This document shows positions 1 to 6,902 of a stretch of 49,278 bases of DNA, one piece after another (position 1 is the first letter of the stretch; each line of letters begins with the position of its first letter). The notes beneath the pieces are model-generated. The model was not told where the DNA came from, did not search any database, and worked only from the letters and a program-made list of their open reading frames with translations. The stretch comes from Ruminococcus sp. (GTDB lineage Bacteria; Bacillota; Clostridia; Oscillospirales; Ruminococcaceae). A program made the translations under genes and the position numbers. The stretch is taken from positions 1 to 49,278 of the forward strand of contig SVNT01000009.1 of the NCBI GenBank assembly GCA_015066785.1, read 5' to 3'.

Positions 1-302
1 ACCTTATCACCCTTCATCAGCGTATGGATATTTTTATCAAATCTTAGAAAATCTGTACGCAAAAAATCAGTGTAAGTAAAAATCACGCTCCACTTTCAAG
101 TGAAACGTGATTTGTATTGTATAAGTGTTCATAAAAATAGAAAAATTCATTTCGATTATTATGATTTTAAGAATGATTGGTTTTTGGGTTCAGATATAGA
201 ACCTTATCCTAGTATGTAATATTAAAGAATAAATCTCAATATATAAAACGCTTCTAACATTGCATACAATAAGCCGACCTCATCCAAGGTCGGCTTATAA
301 AT
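1..302. other. AT-rich left edge without a supported gene
   Basis: A plus-strand reading frame is open from the window edge to a TAA at 73-75 (about 24 codons), so the tail of a gene from outside could end here, but I do not recognise it. A nested hairpin follows at 79-112 (outer arms AAATCACG/CGTGATTT, inner arms CACT/AGTG), and could terminate that gene. From 113 to 270 I see only AT-rich sequence. Confidence 0.4.
271..296 (-). terminator. Hairpin terminator of the DUF6809-like gene
   Basis: Perfect 10-bp arms AAGCCGACCT and AGGTCGGCTT flank a 6-nt loop just past the stop codon at 303. The minus-strand continuation (ATTGTATG) is only moderately T-rich. Confidence 0.7.
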
Positions 303-575
303 CTATCTCTCAATCGGCTTAAGCATTTCCATCATAATCTGTGTGCCGACTTTCATTCCGAGTTGAAACTGCTGATAACCGAAAATATCAGCGGATTCGT
401 AATGTACGGTGCAGTAACTTTCAAGAAGCTGTTCTGCTTCGGGAAATGCTTCGAGTAATTCTTTCTGAATTTTCAGAATTTGATTTGCTTTTTCATCATA
501 CTCTTTGGTTCTGTGCTGTATCTCCCAAAATGGAAGAACGTTTCCGAAATACATATCTTTGATAATATTGTCCAT
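303..575 (-). CDS. Small DUF6809-like protein
   Basis: A 90-residue soluble protein that begins MDNIIKDMYFGN and ends in a segment with FQLGMKVGTQIMMEML. This pattern is what I recall for the DUF6809 family of small Firmicutes proteins of unknown function; I could not test the match. I chose the ATG at 573-575 over an upstream in-frame ATG because GGAGG lies seven bases before it. No signal peptide or membrane segment is visible. It stands alone between a tandem-repeat upstream region and its own hairpin terminator. No function can be assigned. Confidence 0.75.
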   Translation of the reverse strand: MDNIIKDMYFGNVLPFWEIQHRTKEYDEKANQILKIQKELLEAFPEAEQLLESYCTVHYESADIFGYQQFQLGMKVGTQIMMEMLKPIER

Positions 576-638
576 AGTTATACCTCCATTATAAACCGAC
601 ATTTATTTTCAAAAACGTAGAGGTACACCGAATGTTGC

Positions 639-671
639 AATGACATTTCTGTCATTAAAGTGTCATTAAAG
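639..671. repeat. Palindrome plus tandem 11-bp repeat, possible operator
   Basis: AATGACA and TGTCATT form a palindrome around TTTC at 639-656. TGTCATTAAAG occurs twice in exact tandem at 650-660 and 661-671, one helical turn apart. The position, 65-95 bp before the DUF6809-like start codon, suits a regulator site. The function is inferred. Confidence 0.4.
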
Positions 672-812
672 ATATTCGCAGATACTGAAAGTCGGAATAA
701 ATTAGGTGCTTCAACTTACATAATTCAGCGAAATTTTCATAGTTTGCAAAGTTACGATATGAAAAATTGCCGACTCAAAGAGATAATTATTTTATCTTTC
801 ACAGAATTCACA

Positions 813-850
813 AAACCACGCAAATCACGAATTTGCGTGGTTTTTCTTTT
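813..850 (+). terminator. Strong plus-strand hairpin terminator
   Basis: Arms AAACCACGCAAAT and ATTTGCGTGGTTT close a 5-nt loop and are followed by a T tract (TTTTTCTTTT). No recognisable plus-strand gene lies directly before it, so it may end a short untranslated transcript. Confidence 0.65.
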
Positions 851-898
851 GCCGCAAATCTGGTGAGATATGCGTAAAAAAGGTATCACTCACATCAA

Positions 899-928
899 AA
901 CGCCCTACGGTCATAAACCATAGGGCGT
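899..928 (-). terminator. Terminator of the EAL-domain gene
   Basis: Arms AACGCCCTAYGG and its complement enclose a short loop 16 bp past the stop codon of the EAL gene. The hairpin is nearly symmetrical and could also act on the plus strand, where TTTTCGTTTT follows. Confidence 0.75.
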
Positions 929-943
929 TTTCGTTTTCAGTAT

Positions 944-2824
944 TTATGCATTCATTTTTGATACAAACTCATAGAACTCATTTGCGGGTATAGGCTTCGA
1001 GAAATAATATCCCTGAATATACGCTATTCCCATCTCGCTTATCTTTTCGTACTGCTCCTTGGTTTCAATACCTTCGGACACGATTTTGAGTCCCATGCCG
1101 TGAATCATCTGCATAGCCGCCTCCATGACGTAGCGTGCCTTTTTGTCCGTGAAGAACGCATTTGTCATTCCACGGTCGAATTTAACTATGTCAATCGGCA
1201 TATCCACGATGTAGTTGAGGTTTGACTGTCCCGTACCGAAATCATCCAGTGAGAAGCTGATTCCGTAGGATTTCAGCTTGCTGAGGTTGTCCATGAATAT
1301 ATCCTTGCGGCGAAGCTCTGCCGATTCGGTGATTTCAAGGTTCAGCATATCGGAGCTTATATTGTACTTTTTCATCATAGCGATGCAGTTTTCCGCCAGC
1401 TTTTCGTCGGAACACTGAACAACCGAAAGATTTATCTCGATGTAATCGATACCGAGCTTCTGCGGCTGTTTCTCGTTGATGAAACGACATACATTCTCGA
1501 ATACAGCGTTGCCAAGCTCGAGAATTTTTCCTGTTCTCTCCGCAATCGGAATAAACATTCCGGGAGGAACGATTTTTCCGCTTTCGTCACGAAGCCGCAC
1601 CAGCGCCTCCGCTGATGTAAACTTCTTCTTTTCCGTTGAGAAAATCGGCTGATAGAAAACCTCCACCGTGTTGTTCTTGAGGGCGTCGTTTATCAGACGC
1701 TCCATATCCTTTTCACGACGCATATTGGAGATATTCTCCTTATTTGCGATTATGTGAAGTCTCTGGTCGATGTTGTCTGCCTTTTTGTATTCCGCATACT
1801 TCAGGAATGAAATCAGCTCGTTTGCGTCCGCAAACGCCATAGAATCGTATATGCTGGTCCAGAGTGCATGTCTGAAGCAGGTGCTGTTGTCGTCATCTTT
1901 GTTTTTGATTTTCTCGAAGAAACTATCCTCCCACGATACCGCAAAAGCATCGTTTTCGAATATCAACACGCCTTCATCTTCGGATTTACGGAATATCAAC
2001 GCATTCTTCGTGTTGAGCTGTTCGTATACCGTTTCCCAGTTGAACTTGCAGCCACGCATTTCATTCGCATCGGGGTCGATGTGGAAGGACGAAAGTGCAA
2101 AGGACTTCTTCACATCAAAATGCTGCTGTATGTATTCCGTCATCGAACTGTGATTGAAAAGCCCGCTCTGCTTGTTTATGGTCATTCCCGGGTTTTCGAG
2201 CTTGATATAGAGTATCATCATACCGACGCTGCTCGCAAAGCTGACGAGGAGCAATTCGGGGTTGAAAAGCTGAACAAGTGCCGCAGTAATCCAAAGCGCC
2301 ATCCATATAAGAACAGCTGTTCGCCTGTCGGAGTTCATTTCCTCCCTGTGAACAATTGTGAGTATTATCGAAAAAATGATGCTGACGAACGAAAGTACAT
2401 AGGTAACATTTGCCGCCGCCCCGTATGTATACATTATCATTCCTTCGGAGTAAATATCTATCGGAAGAATGAGCATCGCCACACTTCCCGCAACAATGAA
2501 TATCTTGTACGGAAGCATTTTCTTGTTGTATTCGGCAGTGTTGCTGAAAATATCCTTTGTTACATATAAAAGCTCCGAACTACCGATGACGATTATCGCA
2601 AGCAGATATATCTTGCACAGAAAAACCGTGACGATTTCGGGAAGTTCTCCCATATACTTAATGCCGACGAGCGAAAGTATGTCGAGAATATTCATTACCA
2701 GTGTCGTGACCAGCATAGCCGCAAACGATTTTTCCGTTCTCAGATAGAGCTTTTTCTGCGTTGCATAGAATACAATCAATGTGAGTATAATGATTATACC
2801 GCACACCTGCGTCATAATATTCAC
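944..2824 (-). CDS. Membrane-bound c-di-GMP phosphodiesterase (EAL domain)
   Basis: Predicted to hydrolyse cyclic di-GMP at the inner face of the membrane. The first ~215 residues hold about seven hydrophobic segments, then a degenerate GGDEF-like region without a GGDEF motif, then a complete EAL domain. The catalytic set looks intact: EAL near residue 406, EINLS, LEITES, DDFGTG near 527, VKFD, SEGIE, and QGYYFSKP. I chose the GTG at 2822-2824 because AAAGGGGTG precedes it by five bases. An upstream ATG at 2863 would lie before the transcription start expected from the promoter at 2868-2896. It is a single-gene unit. Two other c-di-GMP genes lie at 19.2 and 35.9 kb. The signal sensed by the membrane part is unknown. 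Confidence 0.9.
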   Translation of the reverse strand: MNIMTQVCGIIIILTLIVFYATQKKLYLRTEKSFAAMLVTTLVMNILDILSLVGIKYMGELPEIVTVFLCKIYLLAIIVIGSSELLYVTKDIFSNTAEYNKKMLPYKIFIVAGSVAMLILPIDIYSEGMIMYTYGAAANVTYVLSFVSIIFSIILTIVHREEMNSDRRTAVLIWMALWITAALVQLFNPELLLVSFASSVGMMILYIKLENPGMTINKQSGLFNHSSMTEYIQQHFDVKKSFALSSFHIDPDANEMRGCKFNWETVYEQLNTKNALIFRKSEDEGVLIFENDAFAVSWEDSFFEKIKNKDDDNSTCFRHALWTSIYDSMAFADANELISFLKYAEYKKADNIDQRLHIIANKENISNMRREKDMERLINDALKNNTVEVFYQPIFSTEKKKFTSAEALVRLRDESGKIVPPGMFIPIAERTGKILELGNAVFENVCRFINEKQPQKLGIDYIEINLSVVQCSDEKLAENCIAMMKKYNISSDMLNLEITESAELRRKDIFMDNLSKLKSYGISFSLDDFGTGQSNLNYIVDMPIDIVKFDRGMTNAFFTDKKARYVMEAAMQMIHGMGLKIVSEGIETKEQYEKISEMGIAYIQGYYFSKPIPANEFYEFVSKMNA

Positions 2825-2867
2825 TGTATCACCCCTTTCCGATAAAAATATATAGTAATCCATTCAT

Positions 2868-2896
2868 ATTATACACTCAAAATTTGGATTTGTAAA
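2868..2896 (-). promoter_or_regulatory. Promoter of the EAL gene
   Basis: TTTACA (2891-2896), 17-bp spacer, TATAAT (2868-2873), read on the minus strand. It places the transcript start near 2861, which rules out the ATG at 2863. Confidence 0.65.
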
Positions 2897-2992
2897 TAGG
2901 CTTAATTCAACTGTCCGAATTTTTCTCTGTAATTCCGTAAACATCGGTTGATTTTCCACGTCACACAAATTGTCTAGTTATATCGCCATAAA

Positions 2993-3035
2993 AAAACAGC
3001 GTAAAACAGGCATATTCGCCGATTTTACGCTGTTT
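2993..3035 (-). terminator. Terminator downstream of tRNA-Ser
   Basis: Arms AAACAGCGTAAAA and TTTTACGCTGTTT flank a 16-nt loop. A run of T follows on the minus strand just after the tRNA CCA end. Confidence 0.8.
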
Positions 3036-3041
3036 GCATTA

Positions 3042-3132
3042 TGGCGGAGACGGTGGGATTCGAACCCACGGAGCGTTTCACCGCTCAAACGATTTCGAGT
3101 CGTTCCCGTTATGACCACTTCGATACGTCTCC
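3042..3132 (-). tRNA. tRNA-Ser (anticodon CGA)
   Basis: A full cloverleaf can be drawn: acceptor stem GGAGACG/CGTCTCC, discriminator G, encoded CCA, and T-arm around GTGGGTTCGAATCCCAC. The anticodon stem AACGA/TCGTT holds loop CTCGAAA, so the anticodon is CGA and reads UCG. The long variable arm is typical of serine tRNAs. It lies 35 bp past the YdbC-like gene with only a hairpin lacking a T tract between them, so it may be processed from the same transcript. Confidence 0.95.
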
Positions 3133-3138
3133 GTATAA

Positions 3139-3159
3139 GCTGTCGTGAAATACGACAGC
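3139..3159 (-). other. Hairpin between the YdbC-like gene and tRNA-Ser
   Basis: Arms GCTGTCGT and ACGACAGC with a 5-nt loop and no T tract. It could be an RNA-processing site or a 3' stabilising stem rather than a terminator. Confidence 0.5.
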
Positions 3160-3167
3160 ATTGTTGA

Positions 3168-3383
3168 TTAAAGTTCCGAAAGGATTGTCTTGAGTTCAAG
3201 GAACTCATCTTCGGTAAGGGTTACGCCCTTGCCCATTCTGTCATGGTCGGGGGACCATTCTCTGATGTCGTACTTAGGCTCACGGTCGTTCCATGAAACA
3301 AGGTTGAGTTCCTTTGTCCAGCCCTTTGCGTTTTCACCGAGAACACCGAGTTTTTTTGTTATTTCATATTTAAGTTCAGCCAT
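3168..3383 (-). CDS. YdbC/PC4-family single-stranded DNA-binding protein
   Basis: A 71-residue protein that matches the bacterial YdbC-like PC4 family as I remember it: an N-terminal beta stretch, the conserved block GWTKELNLVSWN, PKYDIREW, and MGKGVTLT before a C-terminal helix. PC4-fold proteins of this size bind single-stranded DNA as dimers and are thought to assist transcription or repair. The start ATG is one base from the stop codon of the upstream acidic protein, so the two genes are translationally coupled. The upstream gene's 3' end supplies a purine-rich ribosome site. Confidence 0.85.
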   Translation of the reverse strand: MAELKYEITKKLGVLGENAKGWTKELNLVSWNDREPKYDIREWSPDHDRMGKGVTLTEDEFLELKTILSEL

Positions 3384-3384
3384 A

Positions 3385-3711
3385 TTATTCTTCCTCGTCT
3401 TCAGCTATATCTTCGTCGTCAATATCTTCGCTGTCAATGTCGCCATCAATATCATCTATATCGGGATTCATATCGTCATCAACATCGAACATATCAATTT
3501 CTTCACCCTCAGCACAGAGCTTTGAGTGTCCCATCAGAAAATCGGGAATTGAAAATCCCTCTCTGTAATACGGGAGCTGCAATGTGATATAGTACTTATT
3601 CTTGAAAATAAGCTCACCCTCGTAGATGGTGCCTTCCTTGTATACTCTTACCTTATCACCGATGTTTATATCCCCGAATACCTTCTCATAGTATTCATCG
3701 TAGTTTCCCAT
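3385..3711 (-). CDS. Small protein with acidic C-terminal tail
   Basis: I do not recognise this 108-residue protein. The start at 3709-3711 (MGNYDEYYEKVFGD) is preceded by AAAAGGAGA. Residues ~20-70 look like a small beta-rich fold (IGDKVRVY, YEGELIFKNKYYITLQL). The last ~35 residues are almost only Asp, Glu and Ile, a disordered acidic tail that could mimic nucleic acid. It sits directly before the YdbC-like ssDNA-binding gene with one base between them, so the products may work together. That link is inference from position only. Confidence 0.8.
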   Translation of the reverse strand: MGNYDEYYEKVFGDINIGDKVRVYKEGTIYEGELIFKNKYYITLQLPYYREGFSIPDFLMGHSKLCAEGEEIDMFDVDDDMNPDIDDIDGDIDSEDIDDEDIAEDEEE

Positions 3712-3747
3712 ACTCTGACATCTCCTTTTAAAAAACATACTGCTATA

Positions 3748-3776
3748 ATTATAAATAAATTTTTATATAAAGTCAA
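3748..3776 (-). promoter_or_regulatory. Promoter of the acidic protein - YdbC - tRNA unit
   Basis: TTGACT (3771-3776), 17-bp spacer and TATAAT (3748-3753) on the minus strand, ~37 bp before the chosen start. Confidence 0.65.
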
Positions 3777-3795
3777 GTTTTTTTATGATTTTATT

Positions 3796-5007
3796 TCAGA
3801 GTTTTATATGCGTCGGCAGACCGTTGCTCATAAATGGCTTTACTTCGCCCTGTATAAGCGGGAGGAAGTACCCTATTGCATCGTCAAGGATATTGTTTTT
3901 ATCCTCGTTTATCCACTCTTTCGGGAAGAGCTTTTCCTGATTTGCGATTTTCTCTATATCTGCGCAGGAAATCCCGATTTCATACGGATTGTCGCTTATT
4001 CTCTCGAATACTGCCATAACGCCTGTTTTTCCGTCGAGAGCGAACTTCACAGCCTCGCCGCCTATCTGCATAGCTTCGTCAAGGTCTGTCTGCGACGCAA
4101 TGAGAGAACTGCATCTCTGCATTACATTGAGTTCGATTGAACGCACCTTGCAGGAAAGCTCGGTCTTTATGAGATTTTCGAGATATTTTCCCACGCCCGA
4201 AAGATACTTGTGCCCGAAATTATCAACCGCACCCGACTGATTATCCTCCGCAAGATATTTTCCGTCGGGAGTTTTGATTCCTTCCGACACGGCAACGATT
4301 ACAGCCTTGTATTTTTCGTGTGCCTTCTTTATATCCTCAAGGATTTTTTCCTTTGTTACGGGCACTTCGGGGAGATATATGAGATGCGGTGCAATTTCAC
4401 CGTTCACTCTAAGCACCGATGTTGCGGCTGTAAGCCAGCCTGCGTCACGGCCCATGATTTCAACAACCGTCACAGATGTAAGGCAATAAACCTGACTGTC
4501 ACGGATGATTTCCTGCATTGTGGAAGCAATATACTTCGCCGCAGAACCAAAGCCCGGAGTATGGTCTGTTCCTACAAGGTCATTGTCGATAGTCTTTGGT
4601 ATGCCGACAACCTTTATATCCTTGCCGAGCTTCTTGAAATACTTCGAGAGCTTGTGCACGGTGTCCATCGAGTCATTTCCGCCTATGTAGAAAAATGCCC
4701 CGATATTGTGGCGTTCAAAGGTTTCGAGAACATTGCGCAGTTCGTCGTCGTTATCTGTACGCAGTTTATGTCTGCACGAACCGAGCGCCGTTGACGGAGT
4801 ACAGCGCAGTCTTTCCACATCCTCTTCGGTGCGTAGCTTTTCCGACAAATCCACACATTCATCATGCAGGACGCCCTCTATTCCGTTGTAAAAGCCGTAA
4901 ACCTTATCGATTTCACTGTGCTTTGCAGCCTCACAAAAAACTCCCGCAAGGGAAGAATTTATGGCAACTGTGGGCCCTCCCGACTGTGCTACTCCGATAT
5001 TGAACAT
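3796..5007 (-). CDS. pfp: Diphosphate-dependent 6-phosphofructokinase
   Basis: Phosphorylates fructose 6-phosphate in glycolysis, most likely with pyrophosphate rather than ATP. At 403 residues it is longer than the ~320-residue ATP enzymes. GGNDS (109-113) has Asp where ATP enzymes have the second Gly of GGDGS, and PKTIDND (near 137) has Lys where ATP enzymes have Gly. Both are the known signatures of PPi use. TIDND carries the catalytic Asp, and MGRDAGW and the later SEG and MQR motifs bind the sugar phosphate. The reaction is reversible in PPi enzymes and saves ATP in anaerobes. It has its own promoter. Confidence in the fold is very high, and in PPi use high. Confidence 0.93.
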   Translation of the reverse strand: MFNIGVAQSGGPTVAINSSLAGVFCEAAKHSEIDKVYGFYNGIEGVLHDECVDLSEKLRTEEDVERLRCTPSTALGSCRHKLRTDNDDELRNVLETFERHNIGAFFYIGGNDSMDTVHKLSKYFKKLGKDIKVVGIPKTIDNDLVGTDHTPGFGSAAKYIASTMQEIIRDSQVYCLTSVTVVEIMGRDAGWLTAATSVLRVNGEIAPHLIYLPEVPVTKEKILEDIKKAHEKYKAVIVAVSEGIKTPDGKYLAEDNQSGAVDNFGHKYLSGVGKYLENLIKTELSCKVRSIELNVMQRCSSLIASQTDLDEAMQIGGEAVKFALDGKTGVMAVFERISDNPYEIGISCADIEKIANQEKLFPKEWINEDKNNILDDAIGYFLPLIQGEVKPFMSNGLPTHIKL

Positions 5008-5037
5008 AAAAATACCCCCATATTCATTATGACTTAT

Positions 5038-5067
5038 ATTATACCATTAACCGACACGATTTGTAAA
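5038..5067 (-). promoter_or_regulatory. Promoter of the phosphofructokinase gene
   Basis: TTTACA (5062-5067), 18-bp spacer and TATAAT (5038-5043) on the minus strand, followed by a GGGGGT ribosome site before the ATG. Confidence 0.6.
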
Positions 5068-5072
5068 GCCAA

Positions 5073-5110
5073 AAAAGAAAAAAGCCGCAAGGAATAATCC
5101 CTGCGGCTTT
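5073..5110 (-). terminator. Terminator of the NfeD-SPFH operon
   Basis: Arms AAAGCCGC and GCGGCTTT close a loop 15 bp past the SPFH stop codon. A T-rich tract (TTTTTTCTTTTTT) follows on the minus strand. Confidence 0.85.
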
Positions 5111-5124
5111 TGAGATATTTTATC

Positions 5125-6099
5125 TTACTTTGCGGTTGTGTCTGTTGCCATAACTTCCTTCATGGATGTTGCAAGACCTGCAAGTCCCTGAATTTCGGAA
5201 GGAATGATAATCTTTGTAGCCTTACCGTCAGCAGCCTTAGCGAATGCTTCAAGGCTCTTGAGAGCGATAACCTGCTCGTTAGGATTAGCTGAGTTGAGCT
5301 TTACGATACTGTCAGCGATAGCCTGCTGTACCATAGCGATAGCCTCAGCCTCACCCTGCGCCTCGAGGACTTTCTGTTCACGAACAGCGTCCGCACGGAG
5401 AATCATAGCCTGCTTTTCAGCCTCTGCACGAAGGATTTCTGACTGCTTTTCAGCCTCTGCACGAAGAATCTTTGATTCCTTTTCACCTTCTGCAACGAGT
5501 ACCTGAGACTTCTTGTCACCTTCAGCCTGAAGAATCTTTTCACGTCTTTCACGTTCAGCCTTCATCTGCTTTTCCATCGCATCCTGAATTTCACGGGGAG
5601 GAAGGATGTTCTTGAGCTCTACACGGTTAACCTTGATACCCCAGCGGTCTGTTGCTTCGTCGAGGATAGCTGTGATTTTTGTGTTGATTACATCACGTGA
5701 TGTGAGTGTTCCGTCGAGGTCAAGCTCACCGATGATGTTACGGAGTGTTGTTGCTGTAAGATTTTCGATAGCAGCGAGAGGTCTTTCAACGCCGTATGTA
5801 TACTGCTTAGCGTCGATAACCTGGAAGAATACTACTGTATCGATCTGCATTGTTACGTTATCCTTTGTGATAACCGACTGAGGCATGAAGTCTACAACCT
5901 GCTCCTTGATTGATACCTTTCTTGCAATTCTGTCGAAGAAGGGTACGAGTACATGGAAACCTGTGCCCCATGCTGCATGGAATGCTCCGAGACGCTCAAC
6001 TACATATACCTGAGCCTGAGGAACAATCTTGAATCTTGAGATGATGATGATGAGTAAAACTATTGAGATAAAACCGATAACTGCGCCTATACCGTCCAT
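5125..6099 (-). CDS. SPFH/band-7 (stomatin-like) membrane protein
   Basis: A 324-residue scaffold protein expected to form ring-like oligomers in lipid domains. One N-terminal hydrophobic helix (residues ~5-24) is followed by the band-7 domain, which starts at VPQAQVYVVERLG, and then a long helical region. Residues ~180-250 carry tandem 11-residue units (AEAEKQ with ILR), typical coiled coil of the stomatin/QmcA/YuaG group. The C terminus includes IIIPSEIQGL. The NfeD-like gene lies 26 bp upstream on the same strand, the usual SPFH-NfeD pairing for membrane quality control. The DNA repeats in the coiled-coil part are a coding effect, not a separate element. Confidence 0.93.
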   Translation of the reverse strand: MDGIGAVIGFISIVLLIIIISRFKIVPQAQVYVVERLGAFHAAWGTGFHVLVPFFDRIARKVSIKEQVVDFMPQSVITKDNVTMQIDTVVFFQVIDAKQYTYGVERPLAAIENLTATTLRNIIGELDLDGTLTSRDVINTKITAILDEATDRWGIKVNRVELKNILPPREIQDAMEKQMKAERERREKILQAEGDKKSQVLVAEGEKESKILRAEAEKQSEILRAEAEKQAMILRADAVREQKVLEAQGEAEAIAMVQQAIADSIVKLNSANPNEQVIALKSLEAFAKAADGKATKIIIPSEIQGLAGLATSMKEVMATDTTAK

Positions 6100-6125
6100 G
6101 ATAATTTTCTCCTTTTAAAATAAAT

Positions 6126-6551
6126 TTATTTGCTTTCAGCCGATACAATCAGCTTAGTGCCGTTGATTTCCTTGACAACAACTGTGGTATCCTTTTCGAT
6201 TACAGTGCCGTCAACACTTCTTGCAGCCCAGAATACGCCATTGAGGTTTACTCTTCCCTCATTTTTGGAATTGTCTATCGTTTCTGTGACCATTGCTGTT
6301 TTTCCTACATCAAGGTCTGCATTTGTGGCAACGATATTCTTCTGGAACTTTTTCACGAAGGGTCTTGTGCAGATGACCAGCACCGTCGCCGCAACAAAAA
6401 AGACAAGAATCTGAAGCCATATCGGCTGACCTGTTGCTGCGAGGATGAGTGCGGGAACCGATGCCAGACCAAACCATATCGTGATGAACTGTAATGTCGC
6501 AAGCTCAATCACAATACACGCTACTAAAACTATAATCCAAAAAATAGTCAT
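6126..6551 (-). CDS. NfeD-family membrane protein
   Basis: A 141-residue short NfeD protein without the N-terminal ClpP-like protease domain. Three or so hydrophobic segments fill residues 1-70, followed by a C-terminal OB-fold domain with DVGKTAMVTETI, GRVNLNGVFWAARS and VVVKEINGTKLIV. I chose the ATG at 6549-6551 because AAAGGAGAA precedes it; an in-frame ATG ten codons upstream has no such site. It is co-transcribed with the SPFH gene and probably anchors or modifies that scaffold. The family is well known, but the exact molecular role is not. Confidence 0.9.
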   Translation of the reverse strand: MTIFWIIVLVACIVIELATLQFITIWFGLASVPALILAATGQPIWLQILVFFVAATVLVICTRPFVKKFQKNIVATNADLDVGKTAMVTETIDNSKNEGRVNLNGVFWAARSVDGTVIEKDTTVVVKEINGTKLIVSAESK

Positions 6552-6611
6552 TGTGAGTTCTCCTTTCACCGTTTTCAGCAATTGCTACAAGGATTTTTTC
6601 CCTGTGATATT

Positions 6612-6640
6612 ATAATAGCACACTAATTCTAAAATATCAA
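6612..6640 (-). promoter_or_regulatory. Promoter of the NfeD-SPFH operon
   Basis: TTGATA (6635-6640), 17-bp spacer and TATTAT (6612-6617) on the minus strand. Confidence 0.6.
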
Positions 6641-6833
6641 CGCCGATTTTCAGCCATTTTAACCCGTTTTAGTTCATTTTTGACGATTTTGCGAAATCTA
6701 CTGCCACGCTCAAACCGAGCCGTTGCGTATTTTATGCGATTTTATTCTTTGGAGATATTCAATATCCTCCAAAATACTCTTATATCCTTTGTTTTTCTTT
6801 TGTTGGTGCTGTCGTAGCCTATTCAAATCATAC

Positions 6834-6862
6834 TTGAAAAAAACGCAGATATATAGTATAAT
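6834..6862 (+). promoter_or_regulatory. Promoter of the recJ operon
   Basis: TTGAAA (6834-6839), 17-bp spacer and TATAAT (6857-6862), about 40 bp before the recJ start codon. Confidence 0.65.
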
Positions 6863-6902
6863 ATAATTTGAATATTTATTTTTATTACACAGGTGGCAGA
6901 AA

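Larger units (their letters stand above)
576..943. other. Intergenic region with tandem and palindromic repeats
   Basis: Besides the repeats at 639-671 and the hairpins at 813-845 and 899-928 listed separately, I see no gene. An open frame at 660-866 has no ribosome site and runs through the 813-845 hairpin, so I do not call it. Confidence 0.6.
6552..6902. other. Divergent promoter region between nfeD and recJ
   Basis: Apart from the two promoters listed separately, it holds only AT-rich sequence and a short inverted repeat (GGAGATATT/AATATCCTCC) near 6752-6772 with no T tract. I see no gene here. Confidence 0.5.

Noticed and set aside
1-75. C-terminal tail of a plus-strand gene from outside the window
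   Set aside because: The frame is open to the edge, but 24 codons with no recognisable motif are too little evidence.
660-866. 68-codon plus-strand open frame
   Set aside because: No ribosome site, runs into a strong terminator hairpin at 813-845 and has no recognisable features.
1868-2569. 233-codon open frame antisense to the EAL gene
   Set aside because: It is a shadow of the real coding frame; composition is odd, with no ribosome site or known domain.
2825-2863. Upstream ATG as start of the EAL gene
   Set aside because: It lies before the transcript start predicted from the -10 box at 2868-2873, and the GTG at 2824 has a near-perfect ribosome site.
3042-3132. tRNA-Ser as an integration site of a genomic island
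   Set aside because: No duplicated tRNA 3' end, integrase or phage gene was found in the window.
5420-5510. Direct DNA repeats considered as a CRISPR or mobile repeat
   Set aside because: They encode the repeated AEAEKQ coiled-coil units of the SPFH protein and stay in frame; there are no spacers.
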